Positions 1 through 8,443 of a DNA stretch of 64,000 bases are shown piece by piece. The DNA lies in NCBI RefSeq assembly GCF_000970025.1, contig NZ_CP009528.1:2839168-2903167 (forward strand), in the 5' to 3' direction. Under the pieces are notes generated by a model. The model ran no database searches. It was given only the letters and a program-made list of their open reading frames with translations, and was not told the origin of the DNA. The stretch is from Methanosarcina barkeri MS (GTDB lineage: Archaea; Halobacteriota; Methanosarcinia; Methanosarcinales; Methanosarcinaceae). Position 1 is the stretch's first letter. Each line of letters starts with the position of its first letter. The position numbers and the translations under genes were made by a program.

Positions 1-504
1 ATTTCCAATGCTGATTTTTCCCACATCTGAGGCTGTCAAGTCTTTTATTCCAGTTATATTGAGGTCGCTGTTTGCAGGGACTATGAGCACAAGGGAATTC
101 TCAGCAAAGTCTTCCCTTGTACTGTTGTCGATAAGGGTCTCATTGGCAAGTATGTCCATGTGGTTCTGGTTAGCCGAAGCAAAAACATCAACTGGAGCTC
201 CTCCTTCAATCTGCTGACGTAGACTCCCTGACCCTGCAAAATTTAAATTCACATCTGTGCCAGGGTTTTCGGTTTCAAACTGGGATTCCATATCCGTAAA
301 GGCTTCGGTAAGGCTGGCAGCTGCAGATACTGTTATAGCGTCAGGGTTCTGCCCAGAAACCGAAGTTTCATTTGCGACTGGGGCACTCGTTTCATTTGCG
401 ACTGGAGTGCTCGTTTCGTTTGTAGCTTCATTTCCATTACCAGTACATCCTATTGCAAGGAATACGCCTAATACTACTAGCAGAACTATCAGTTCTTTTC
501 TCAC
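1..504 (-). CDS. modA: Molybdate ABC transporter substrate-binding lipoprotein ModA (partial)
   Basis: The 168 N-terminal residues read leftward from a GTG at 504; the 3' part lies outside the window. The N-terminus is a hydrophobic segment ending in a lipobox (LAIGC), so the protein should be lipid-anchored on the outer face of the membrane. A Thr/Asn/Glu-rich linker with two near-identical NETSAPVA-type repeats follows, then the ModA family start (ITVSAAASLTEAF, later VNLNFAGSGSL and GAPVDVFASA). These segments contain Ser/Ala residues that bind the oxyanion in ModA/WtpA proteins. It should deliver molybdate or tungstate to a ModBC permease, which would lie to the left. The GTG is preceded by a weak GTAGGTG-like ribosome site. 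Family assignment is firm; molybdate versus tungstate cannot be decided here. Confidence 0.9.
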   Translation of the reverse strand, partial: MRKELIVLLVVLGVFLAIGCTGNGNEATNETSTPVANETSAPVANETSVSGQNPDAITVSAAASLTEAFTDMESQFETENPGTDVNLNFAGSGSLRQQIEGGAPVDVFASANQNHMDILANETLIDNSTREDFAENSLVLIVPANSDLNITGIKDLTASDVGKISIGN

Positions 505-925
505 GATTACACCTACTCAAAATATTATTATAATTAAGTACTTACGCGGTTGAACTCAGAATCGAGAACAATGAACTCTCGGTAGTATAATCACTTTTTT
601 GTTTTTTTCTACCGTATCCTTTCAAAGTAATATTATGTTATAGATCGTGTAAGTCAGATGATATATGACAAACAATGCGTTATGTTCAATAAGACATAAC
701 GCTTTTTCCTCATTTCTTTAATAGTATAAGAAGATTCCCGGTGCCGGTCTCAAGGAGGATTTTAAGATCGACTAATGGCTAGTTTACGATCAGATTATCT
801 CTTCAACAAATTGTTTTATAACAGGATTTCATGGACACCGAGATTTCATGAAAAACGAATAGTAAAAATAAAAACAGGATCAAGATTTAAAGAATAATTA
901 GACCTTATTTTCAGAGCTAGCATTT
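505..925. other. Intergenic region between yihY and modA
   Basis: AT-rich and gene-free. It should hold the modA promoter. Near 530-548 there is AGTACTTACGCGGTTGAACT, which resembles the GGACTTACGCNGTTGA motif seen beside the dead transposase at 31 kb and may be a solo IS end. A strong hairpin is at 677-702. Confidence 0.5.
677..707 (+). terminator. Hairpin with T-run, terminator-like
   Basis: A perfect 9-bp stem GCGTTATGT / ACATAACGC with an 8-nt loop is followed by TTTTT. It looks like an intrinsic terminator for rightward transcription, but no rightward gene precedes it. It may instead act on the 3' end of the leftward yihY transcript, or be a relic. Only the structure is certain. Confidence 0.4.
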
Positions 926-1756
926 TTAAGATTCCGAATAAACTTTTGTGAACTCCGCACCAAGCGTAATCATAATTGAGGAATAGTAAAATAGAAGAAA
1001 TAACCCTATGATAGACCCTATTGCTCCATAGACATTTGTTGGGTTACTGTATGCAATAAAAAGTACAATAACGTATTTTCCTATTGTTACAAGAACTGCG
1101 GTTACGAAAGCCCCAACAAAAATCGATTTTAAGTCAAAACTCTTATCTGGAAGCACTCTATACACAAGTATGAAAAACAGTACAAGAATAAGGAAGCCGG
1201 CTATTGAACCTGTATAATCAGCAATTATGGGTGAAAATGGTAGAAATTGTTGAAACAATTTTGAAGCCGCATAAAGAAATCCTTCAACAAATATACTCAT
1301 TGCGAGCAGTCCTCCAAAGAGTATAACAATAACAAAGGACATGATTGCGTCCCTGATAAAGTCTTTAATGTTGCTTGATTCAGTGGGTTTGATATCCCAT
1401 GCTCTTTCAAGGAAATTTTTTAATTGCCTGAAAACATTACTTGCACTCCAGAGAAGAAAGATAAAACCTATCAACGCGCTTATTGAAAGAGAATTAATTT
1501 CCGGAATACGTTCAAAAAGTAGAATTATCATATTGATAATTCTCTCATCAGTAGCTCCTTGCAGGTTGTTTATTATTTTACTCTGGAGATTTTCAGATTT
1601 CAAAAAAATACTTCCTATGGATACTGAAAATAATAAGAGAGCAGGAAGACTCAGTACAAAATAATACGCCAGCGCGGCGCTGTAAGTCATTGCATTATCT
1701 TCCATCCATTCCGTTATTGTTCTGGTAACCAGATTTTTTAAGTACCCCAGGCTCAT
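926..1756 (-). CDS. YihY/BrkB family membrane protein
   Basis: About 276 residues with six hydrophobic segments. It matches the YihY/UPF0761 (BrkB-like) family by the N-terminal WMEDNAMTYSAALAYYFVLSLP block, the WSASNVFRQLKNFLERAW loop and the C-terminal YGAIGSIIGLFLLFYYSSIMITLGAEF block. An upstream in-frame ATG at 1798 would add 14 residues. I prefer the ATG at 1756 because AGGGGA lies about 5 nt before it and family members begin close to the equivalent MSL. The molecular function of the family is unsettled; despite the old name it is not an RNase. It stands alone between modA and the nickel operon. Confidence 0.88.
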   Translation of the reverse strand: MSLGYLKNLVTRTITEWMEDNAMTYSAALAYYFVLSLPALLLFSVSIGSIFLKSENLQSKIINNLQGATDERIINMIILLFERIPEINSLSISALIGFIFLLWSASNVFRQLKNFLERAWDIKPTESSNIKDFIRDAIMSFVIVILFGGLLAMSIFVEGFLYAASKLFQQFLPFSPIIADYTGSIAGFLILVLFFILVYRVLPDKSFDLKSIFVGAFVTAVLVTIGKYVIVLFIAYSNPTNVYGAIGSIIGLFLLFYYSSIMITLGAEFTKVYSES

Positions 1757-1861
1757 ACTTTCCCCTATTTCATAAGGCACTGCACTTTTATTAAACATCT
1801 CTTATTAAATTTTTATAAAAATTATCTGTTTCTGCGAAGGATAAAGTAAAAACGAGATATA

Positions 1862-1920
1862 GGGAAGAATGAACAAAGAAATATATAGGGAAAAATGAAC
1901 AAAGAAATATATAGGGAAGA
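1862..1920. repeat. 26-bp tandem duplication
   Basis: Two copies of a 26-bp unit (GGGAAGAATGAACAAAGAAA plus TATATA) at 1862-1887 and 1888-1913 and the start of a third. They lie just upstream of yihY. Each unit contains a TATATA that could act as a promoter element. Confidence 0.8.
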
Positions 1921-2024
1921 AATAAAATCAAAGAAATAGTTAGAATATTTTCTTAATGTACACTACATAAAAAATGACAATCCGTCACATAAGAACAGTT
2001 ATCGCCGAAGAATTATTCATTTGT

Positions 2025-2107
2025 ATTCGGTTAAGGAATCCAGTGACGTTAATTCGGTCAAGGAGTTCAGTGACGTTAATTCGGTCAAGGGATCCAGTGA
2101 CGTTAAA
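2025..2107. repeat. 27-bp tandem repeat, about three copies
   Basis: The unit CAGTGACGTTAATTCGGTCA plus AGGRRTY occurs twice in full, with a partial copy on each side, in the gap (1799-2305) between yihY and nikO. The reading frame through it is only a repeat artefact. Apart from this and the 26-bp repeat, nothing functional is seen in the gap. Confidence 0.8.
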
Positions 2108-2305
2108 ACGCCTACTGCAATCATTTATGCATCTTGATTTACATTTTATATGTTTATACATTATATGTTTACGGAAGCTATATATTTACAGAAACGGCAA
2201 CAAAAATAACATTTCTATAGATTATATCTTAACCGAATACTGGACAAATATCAAATTATGTAATAATCAAGCACAGTTTATTAAATCGTATAAAGCAATT
2301 CAATT

Positions 2306-3136
2306 TTAGTGCTCGTGTATATGCTCTCTATAGTGAACATGCAGATGTTCGTGCACAAGCTTGCCATGAACGTGCATGTGTTCATGGATAAGATTTGTAG
2401 TAAGTAAAAGTTCCCTGTTATTGAGTACTGTTTCCACATTTCCGTCCACAACAATTCTATGATCTTCGCCCATAACTATGGCTCTTTTGCTAATCTGCTC
2501 TACTGTTTCAAGATCATGAGTAGCGGTAATTATCGTCTTTCCCGCTTTCCCAAGCTCCTGCAATAGCTCTACTAACCAGAGCTGAGTCCTTGGATCCAAT
2601 CCTGCGGTGGGCTCATCCAATAAAAGGACATCCGGGTTATTAGCCAAAACAGCTGCTATACAGACTTTTTTCTTCTCTCCTCCGCTCAGGGTATGAGGAG
2701 ATCGGTCTTTAAGCTTGGTAATCCCAATCATCTCCAGGACTTCCATCACTCTGGTTTTAACTTCTTCCGGAGTCATATTGAGCTGCATGGGTCCAAAGGC
2801 AACTTCTTCATAAACTGTGGAAGAGAAGAGTTGTACATCTGAGTTCTGAAAGACAAATCCTACTCTTTTCCTGAAATAAGACCTAAATTCATTATCTTTA
2901 ATGGCATCGAAAACATCTTCGCTTATCTGATTGTCAAAAGCATAGAATTCTCCCAAAGTAGGATATATAAGTCCATCTAGAAGGGTCAGTAGAGTCGATT
3001 TCCCACTGCCATTAGAGCCCATTATAGAGATTTGCTCACCTGGCTTTACTTTGAAGCTGATATCATTTAATGCATTTATTTTTCCAACATATGTATATGA
3101 TACATTTTTCACATCAAAAATTGTTTCCATGTTCAT
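2306..3136 (-). CDS. nikO: Nickel/cobalt ECF transporter ATPase (NikO/CbiO) with His-rich tail
   Basis: ABC ATPase of 276 residues that powers group I ECF uptake of Ni2+ or Co2+ from the cytoplasmic face. Walker A GSNGSGKST is at about 40-48, the signature LSGGEKKKV near 150, Walker B VLLLDEPTAGLDP near 170 and the switch His in TATHDLE near 207. The last 26 residues carry 11 histidines in HxH spacing, an unusual metal-binding tail that supports a nickel/cobalt role. It is the last gene of nikM-nikN-(gap)-nikQ-nikO and starts one base after nikQ ends. AAGGTGA lies just before the ATG; a second ATG two codons in has better spacing. Nickel is favoured by the NikM/NikN type, but cobalt is not excluded. 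Confidence 0.92.
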   Translation of the reverse strand: MNMETIFDVKNVSYTYVGKINALNDISFKVKPGEQISIMGSNGSGKSTLLTLLDGLIYPTLGEFYAFDNQISEDVFDAIKDNEFRSYFRKRVGFVFQNSDVQLFSSTVYEEVAFGPMQLNMTPEEVKTRVMEVLEMIGITKLKDRSPHTLSGGEKKKVCIAAVLANNPDVLLLDEPTAGLDPRTQLWLVELLQELGKAGKTIITATHDLETVEQISKRAIVMGEDHRIVVDGNVETVLNNRELLLTTNLIHEHMHVHGKLVHEHLHVHYREHIHEH

Positions 3137-3137
3137 A

Positions 3138-4073
3138 TCACCTTATGATGTTATGGGAGATCAACACTAGCAATACACTCATGGATACCGCAATTGCTCC
3201 TGAAATGTAATCGCGATTGCGCATTTTGAACTCCTGCATTATCTTAACATCACCATTGTACCCTCTGGACATCATGGCTGCATGAACTTTTTCACTTGTA
3301 TCCAGAGACCTTATTAGCGTATAGCCGATTCGTCCACCAACCCATTTCTGCTCCTCGAACATGCCTCCAGTCTTTATGGTTCTGGCTTTCTTGGCAATAT
3401 ATATCTCCCGCACCATATCAGTTAGCAAAAAAATGTATCTGTAGGCCATCTCCAGCGTGAAAACATAGATTTTAGGAACTCCCACCGAGCGCAGGGATTT
3501 AAAAAGAACCTTCTGAGGTGTGGTGAGAAAAAGCAAAACTACGGCAGATACGCATGCTGCGACACGCATTATAAATATCACAGCAAAATTAACGCCCTGT
3601 TTGGTGATGTATATGCTATCTGGAAGTGAAAATGGTCCCAGGTGTGCCCCAGAGCCCAGATAAACTAACCTGATAAGAGGATCTCCTGGAAAAAAGACAT
3701 TGAAAATCATTGGTATGGCAATGATTCCTGCAAAAATTGGTATGAAGAGCCACACCCGCTTGATAAAGAATAAAACATCGATCTTGCTGAGATATGCAAA
3801 AAGCAGAGTAAGCATATAAACAAAGATCAGTAATCTCAGGTCTCCGATTAAACTCGTTGCGAATATCACGGCCAGGATGGAAATCAGCTTGGCTCTAGGG
3901 TCCAAACTCTGGAGGAAACCATCGCGTTTAGAGAAGCTATCTGAGACAAAAGCTTCTTCCAAAAAGCCAAAGATTCCGTCAATCGTCTTTCCTATGAAAC
4001 CCTTCTTACCGTGATGCACCGCTGAGCACCGGCATGGACCGGTATCTGTTTTTGTCATCCAATCTGGGATCAT
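3138..4073 (-). CDS. nikQ: Nickel/cobalt ECF transporter transmembrane protein (NikQ/CbiQ)
   Basis: The 311-residue T-component, with about five hydrophobic segments. It carries the CbiQ-type coupling helices that contact the ATPase: the AYRYIFLLTDMVREIYIAKKAR region and RSLDTSEKVHAAMMSRGYNG near the C-terminus. The cytoplasmic N-terminus has an extra Cys/His-containing stretch (GPCRCSAVHHGKK) that could bind metal. GGGTGA precedes the ATG. A 309-bp gap with a long inverted repeat separates it from nikN, so it may have its own promoter or an RNA processing site. Confidence 0.92.
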   Translation of the reverse strand: MIPDWMTKTDTGPCRCSAVHHGKKGFIGKTIDGIFGFLEEAFVSDSFSKRDGFLQSLDPRAKLISILAVIFATSLIGDLRLLIFVYMLTLLFAYLSKIDVLFFIKRVWLFIPIFAGIIAIPMIFNVFFPGDPLIRLVYLGSGAHLGPFSLPDSIYITKQGVNFAVIFIMRVAACVSAVVLLFLTTPQKVLFKSLRSVGVPKIYVFTLEMAYRYIFLLTDMVREIYIAKKARTIKTGGMFEEQKWVGGRIGYTLIRSLDTSEKVHAAMMSRGYNGDVKIMQEFKMRNRDYISGAIAVSMSVLLVLISHNIIR

Positions 4074-4239
4074 TGTTCACCCGCTTTAAAACCTGAATTC
4101 CAGCTAGTATTAAAATATGATATGAGTTAATTAAAAATAAACAAAAATTAAAATTATAAAAAGGTGTCGATTTTATACAAAATTTTAGATTACATAAGTC
4201 ATCGGGAAACGAATTTTACATAGAGAGAACCAAATTATA

Positions 4240-4324
4240 GAGAATTTCAATAAATCTCATATTTACCAATTTTTTATAAGTATTATAAACAATCCATCAA
4301 ACTCGCAGGTTTATTGAAATTCTC
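4240..4324. repeat. 15-bp perfect inverted repeat between nikN and nikQ
   Basis: GAGAATTTCAATAAA at 4240-4254 is exactly complementary to TTTATTGAAATTCTC at 4310-4324, with a 55-bp AT-rich interior. The transcript would form a long hairpin inside the nikMNQO operon. It could be an RNA stability or processing element or a very small MITE. The rest of the 4074-4382 gap shows no gene. Confidence 0.75.
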
Positions 4325-4382
4325 ACAATACCAAGTATTTGGTTTTCAATTTATAGCAAGCTCACAATAATATTTAAAGAGT

Positions 4383-4697
4383 TTAATTTTTGGCGGCTTT
4401 TTTTCCTATAAAATACAGGAGGCCACCGCCGATTACTACACCTATCACTGCTGACAGAATATATGCTACAGAAGACATACTCATCGACTCATCGCCACCC
4501 ACAAAAGCATAATCAGGCATTGGAGCGCTCCAAAGATCCGAGAGCTCTTCAAGTCCTGGAGGCACAAAACCAAGCTTCTCCTTGACCTCTTCAGGCCCCC
4601 ATTCACCGAAGGTTTCACCAACGGCCAAAAGACCCAGTGGTGCAAAAATCATAAGTATTATCAAGCCAATGCTTAAGTTTCTTATTATTTTCTCCAT
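4383..4697 (-). CDS. nikN: PDGLE-domain protein of the nickel/cobalt transporter (NikN)
   Basis: A 104-residue protein with an N-terminal hydrophobic helix (about 9-28), an extracellular domain with the PDGLE-family core (GPEEVKEKLGFVPPGLEEL) and a C-terminal helix (about 77-98) ending in KKAAKN. PDGLE/NikN proteins are the small accessory subunit that works with NikM in nickel ECF transporters, in place of CbiN of cobalt systems. It begins 10 bp after nikM ends, so the two are surely co-transcribed. The presence of NikN rather than CbiN is the best argument for nickel as substrate. Confidence 0.88.
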   Translation of the reverse strand: MEKIIRNLSIGLIILMIFAPLGLLAVGETFGEWGPEEVKEKLGFVPPGLEELSDLWSAPMPDYAFVGGDESMSMSSVAYILSAVIGVVIGGGLLYFIGKKAAKN

Positions 4698-4706
4698 GTT
4701 CTCACC

Positions 4707-5426
4707 TCAGGCTGTGACTGCCTTCTTCATTTTACCCTTCTGCACTTCTGATTTTTCTCTATAAAATAGAGACACATCCGTTCTCTGGATATAGGCAAAA
4801 ATAATTGCGGTAATCACTGCTTCCAGAATGCTAAATCCAAAAGCATGTTCTATTACCATGGCAGGAACAGTTACACTCAATGGGTAGGGCATATACAGTG
4901 GGGTTCCAGCAGCCGTGTGTTGCAAGATAGGCTGTATTCCGAATTCAACACCTGTACAGAAAGCTGCTATGGTCAGAGAACACCAACCAGCTATAGCCGA
5001 AGCAATAATTCTCTTAGAGGACGTGATATCAGAATTTCCGCTAATAAGCTTATAAACATAATAACCGACAAAGGGTATTACAACTCCCATATTGAAGCAA
5101 TTCGCGGCTATGGCCGTAATTCCTCCATCACCGAATATCAATGCCTGCAATACCAGAGTTACAGAAATAGCTATCACTCCTGCCCAGGGACCGAGAACGA
5201 TGCCGATAATTGCGCCTCCAACGGCGTGACCCGTGCTACCTCCTGGAATAGGTACATTGAACATCATTATTACAAATGAAAAAGCAGCTGATAGTGCCAG
5301 CAGAGGGACCTGTCTGGACTTAAGTTCTGTGTTCAGTTTTTTTCCGGCATAATACCATATCGGGATCATAATAATCCAAAACGCGACATAGGTATACGGC
5401 CCTAGATATCCATCTGGAATATGCAT
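4707..5426 (-). CDS. nikM: Nickel/cobalt ECF transporter substrate-binding subunit (NikM/CbiM)
   Basis: The 239-residue S-component begins MHIPDGYL. In NikM/CbiM the His at position 2 inserts into the protein and binds the metal, together with a His at about 67, here in GGSTGHAVGG, with His at position 67. About seven membrane segments follow. It is the first gene of a leftward operon nikM-nikN-nikQ-nikO. A TATA box about 65 bp upstream and an AAGGGAAG ribosome site support the start. Nickel supply matters here because methyl-CoM reductase, CODH and hydrogenases need it. Confidence 0.93.
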   Translation of the reverse strand: MHIPDGYLGPYTYVAFWIIMIPIWYYAGKKLNTELKSRQVPLLALSAAFSFVIMMFNVPIPGGSTGHAVGGAIIGIVLGPWAGVIAISVTLVLQALIFGDGGITAIAANCFNMGVVIPFVGYYVYKLISGNSDITSSKRIIASAIAGWCSLTIAAFCTGVEFGIQPILQHTAAGTPLYMPYPLSVTVPAMVIEHAFGFSILEAVITAIIFAYIQRTDVSLFYREKSEVQKGKMKKAVTA

Positions 5427-5488
5427 TTTTCTTTCTTCCCTTATTTATTTTTAAAAATTATAACTGAGAATCTTTATTTTGACGAGTA

Positions 5489-5502
5489 ATTTTATATAAT
5501 TT
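5489..5502 (-). promoter_or_regulatory. Probable TATA box of nikMNQO
   Basis: On the minus strand the sequence reads AAATTATATAAAAT, close to the archaeal TATA consensus. Transcription should start about 25 nt downstream, giving a leader of roughly 40-45 nt before the nikM ATG. No clear NikR-type palindrome was seen beside it. Confidence 0.45.
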
Positions 5503-5892
5503 AGAATATTTTTTGAAAGAAAGGGAATTCAGCTTCTTTATATATTTTACAACATTTTGCTAGTTATTTTTCTGAACAGTGTCCTGACATGGCAGGATTG
5601 TTCTATATTACTTATATATATTTTGGTATTACTTTTTTTGATAAATTAATATCTTACATATAATTCAATATCCATATTTAATCCGTAAATAAAATTAAGT
5701 GCTCTTATCTCTATTTTTTATATCCAAATAGTTATTATTAAATGATTTTATATCATCTTTGTAAAAATTCTATTTATAAATCAACATTAAAAGGCTGAAA
5801 AGACGTGAGTAAAAATAGATCAAACCATTCAGTTCAAATTAATGGAGATTTTTTAGGGAATTTTTACGGGTCCTTATGTCCTTCTTTAATTA

Positions 5893-6031
5893 TCTGAACC
5901 TTATCCCTATCTGCTTTCACAGACAGGGTGAAAAGAAATTCAGGTACTTAAACTATTCAGGAGGTAGTTTAAGTTTTGTGTCTGTTCGCAAGAGACATAT
6001 TTACCTATACTACTAATGATATTTAACACTT
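5893..6031 (-). ncRNA. Candidate structured small RNA, copy A
   Basis: A 139-nt element shared with 16578-16715. It has (plus-strand terms) an outer helix CTGAA...TTCAGG at 5894-5944, a perfect 10-bp hairpin ACTTAAACTA/TAGTTTAAGT at 5946-5974 whose loop contains AGGAGG, a hairpin TGTCT-GTTCGCAAG-AGACA at 5979-5997 and the conserved block ATTTAACACTT at 6021-6031. I infer the minus strand: GTGTTAAATA would then be a TATA-like box about 25 nt before the first hairpin, and the loop would read CCUCCU, able to pair with Shine-Dalgarno sites. The strand and function are not proven. Confidence 0.45.
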
Positions 6032-6101
6032 ACTTTTTGTTTTTTATTACTAGATCTTATTTTTTTCTGTTACGTTGTTACATATTTGACGAACTCAATT
6101 T

Positions 6102-6171
6102 GAAGAAATCAGTTTGAAGAAATCAGTTTGAAGAAATCAGTTTGAAGAAATCAGTTTGAAGAAATTAGTTT
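6102..6171. repeat. 14-bp tandem repeat, five copies
   Basis: The unit GAAGAAATCAGTTT is repeated five times (last copy with one change), with degenerate flanks. It is noncoding and lies between element A and the small ORF at 6230. Confidence 0.85.
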
Positions 6172-6229
6172 CTTGGGCGTTTACTGTTTAACAATGGCTG
6201 GCAAAATGGCTGGCAAATATTGAACATGA

Positions 6230-6583
6230 GTGGAGAGCCTTAAATTAAGAAAATTTTTCAATATATCCGTTCTCAAAACCTTAAAATCAGCATTTTCGAG
6301 GGTAATAAAGACTCACTTGCAGAGCTCGATTGGGATTCTGTACTGGGTAGCAGGGCTCGCTGAACCTAAAAAACGCATCTTCAGGAACTTCCATTCGATT
6401 ATAAAAAATAGAAAACCAGAATCTGAAAAATCTATTTCAGTGTGCTACCGTGACTACAGTGGTATGAGACAGTTGCTCTATTGGCCACCCCAACCAGAAT
6501 ATATCAAAAGGTTCCGAAAAATAAAAGATATTTATCCAGATGAAAAGATAAATAACACCCTGGTCTTCCCGGAGTGTGAATAA
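6230..6583 (+). CDS. Doubtful 117-residue ORF
   Basis: Not recognised. The reading frame is open from an ATG but has no clear ribosome binding site, the product has no hydrophobic segment or motif, and it sits in a repeat-rich intergenic region. A Trp/Tyr-rich part (RQLLYWPPQPEYIKRFRKIKDIYPDEK) looks more protein-like than chance. It could be a decayed gene fragment or noncoding. Confidence 0.25.
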   Translation: MESLKLRKFFNISVLKTLKSAFSRVIKTHLQSSIGILYWVAGLAEPKKRIFRNFHSIIKNRKPESEKSISVCYRDYSGMRQLLYWPPQPEYIKRFRKIKDIYPDEKINNTLVFPECE

Positions 6584-6620
6584 CATTCCAAAAATTGAGA
6601 TCTTATGAAATTAATATTTA

Positions 6621-6775
6621 AGTTAATCCCAAAAATTATAATTGTGTCTCTGAACCTCGTATTTGGAATAATCAATAGAGTTCCAGATCATAAAACCTAG
6701 TTTTGGAACTCTCACTGATTTTATAGTTCTGGAACTTCATTGATTTGAGAATAAAATTGGTTTTGGGATGAACTA
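6621..6775. repeat. MITE-like inverted-repeat element, family R1, copy 1
   Basis: GTTAATCCCAAAA at the left and TTTTGGGATGAAC at the right are near-perfect inverted ends of a 155-bp noncoding element. Related ends with the core ATCCCAAAAC...GTTTTGGGAT occur at 16335-16466, 39337-39447, 40969-41221 and 56317-56445. Confidence 0.6.
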
Positions 6776-6889
6776 TTATAGCACTGTCTGTATCTTCGTT
6801 TTGACATTTTCACTTTAATCCATGAAGGTTCGGGTTTCTGATACTCTTCAAAATAAAAGATTACTAGCTTTTCCCTGCACAGAATTAAA

Positions 6890-8443
6890 TTATAATGCAA
6901 GGGTCTTGAGTGATTCAGGAATGCGGAGGCTGATTCTGTACCTGAAATTCTTCTGGATCTCGCATATCATCTTCATTTCAGCACTGTTAAGGATTTTTGC
7001 GCGGTGGACGATCAGGAAATACCCGACTATGAAAGTTGCGTACTCCCAGAGTGCTCCGGTAAGTAGATGAGCATTCTTGGCTGCGAGCATGGACCCGACC
7101 ATCAAGATAACGATGAAAGTTAATCTTCGGTACATCGAGGTGAAAGGATGCATATTCTGCTTCCTCCAGGCCCTTAAAGTCATCAGGACTTCGATGGATG
7201 AAAAGGACACTGCAGTCCCTATGGCTGCACCTACCATCCCATACTCAGGTATAAGCATGAAGTTGACTGCAACATTAATGCCTGCACTTGCTACTGAGCA
7301 CTTCATAAGGAAGTCCGAATCACCAGAGGCTAACAGAGTATGGTAGTTAAATCCAAAGTACGAATTTGCTATGAACCCCAGGGCAAGGATACGCAAGGCA
7401 ATGGCACCGCTCACATATTGCTCTCCATAGAGCTTTGTAATAAAGTATTCGGGATACACGAATATGAGTGCAAAGAGAGGGAATGTAAGAAGGAAGCACC
7501 ATTTAGTCATTATCTCATAAATTGAGCCAAGTGGAGCAGTCTCGTTTTGACCCCAAAGCCTGGACGTAACAGGGACATAAACAAAGCCCATGGAAGATAC
7601 CACCAGAGACAAAAATCCTACAATAGGATATACTGCATTGTAAATTCCAACGATCTCGGCCGACTTGAAATATCCTAGCATTATTGTGTCTATCCAGCTC
7701 ATAATGTTGAGCAGAGTTGCAGTTATCAAGAGTGGAAACGAATATCTTATTAACTGCCTGGTTGTGCCACCGAACTGAATTTTTCGTTCCTGTTTGACTG
7801 CCCTCTTGATTGGAGGCCTCTTTATGAAGTACACGGACATTATGCCGAAGGTAAAGATCATTGAGAGCAGATCCGCAAACACGACTCCCTTCAGAGAAGC
7901 ATTGATAAATACGGCAACTGTGGCAAACCCAAGTAGAGATACCGGCCTTACGATGTTATAGAAGTACATGTTAACATTCGTACGGTCGAATCCTCTGTAG
8001 ATCGCTACTGTCAGGTTCAGGAGTATGGTAAACGGAACTGCAAAGATGAGGGTCTTCACTACGGACAGGACTTTGCCCTGTGCATCAAAGCCATTTCCTG
8101 CCAGAGTATGGAACAGGGAAGGTGACACCAGAATTGAAAGCAAGCCTGCAATCAAGCCCATAATCATGGCTGAGATTATTAGTTCATGCACCTTCTGCTC
8201 CTCATGCCTGCCCCTGAAAAACGCAATATATCTTGGGACTCCTTCATTGAGTCCAAGAGTTGCAACTGCACCTGTAACTGAGATCACAGTAAGTGCAAGA
8301 GCATATGTGCCAAAATCGGCTGGCGCGAGATGTGAAGTGAGTACTTTTTTGGTGATAATGTCGAGAAGCATTCCGATGAAGGTTCCTGCAAGTATTACAC
8401 CGGAACCTGCCACTATCCGGTTGACCGAGTCGTTAACTGACAT
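6890..8443 (-). CDS. Polysaccharide-type flippase (Wzx/MOP superfamily)
   Basis: A 517-residue integral membrane protein with about 14 hydrophobic segments. The N-terminal block GSGVILAGTFIGMLLDIITKKVLTSHL and the LGLNEGVPRYIAFFRG segment are typical of archaeal O-antigen/teichoic-acid flippases. Such proteins move lipid-linked glycans across the membrane, here probably for S-layer glycosylation or exopolysaccharide. No glycosyltransferase genes are adjacent, so the substrate is unknown. The start ATG has only a weak ribosome site (ACGGTG). Confidence 0.88.
   Translation of the reverse strand: MSVNDSVNRIVAGSGVILAGTFIGMLLDIITKKVLTSHLAPADFGTYALALTVISVTGAVATLGLNEGVPRYIAFFRGRHEEQKVHELIISAMIMGLIAGLLSILVSPSLFHTLAGNGFDAQGKVLSVVKTLIFAVPFTILLNLTVAIYRGFDRTNVNMYFYNIVRPVSLLGFATVAVFINASLKGVVFADLLSMIFTFGIMSVYFIKRPPIKRAVKQERKIQFGGTTRQLIRYSFPLLITATLLNIMSWIDTIMLGYFKSAEIVGIYNAVYPIVGFLSLVVSSMGFVYVPVTSRLWGQNETAPLGSIYEIMTKWCFLLTFPLFALIFVYPEYFITKLYGEQYVSGAIALRILALGFIANSYFGFNYHTLLASGDSDFLMKCSVASAGINVAVNFMLIPEYGMVGAAIGTAVSFSSIEVLMTLRAWRKQNMHPFTSMYRRLTFIVILMVGSMLAAKNAHLLTGALWEYATFIVGYFLIVHRAKILNSAEMKMICEIQKNFRYRISLRIPESLKTLAL

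Noticed and set aside
1974-2309. 111-residue plus-strand frame with VTLIRS repeats
   Set aside because: Its repeats come from the 27-bp tandem DNA repeat, it has no ribosome site and it ends at the convergent nikO stop.
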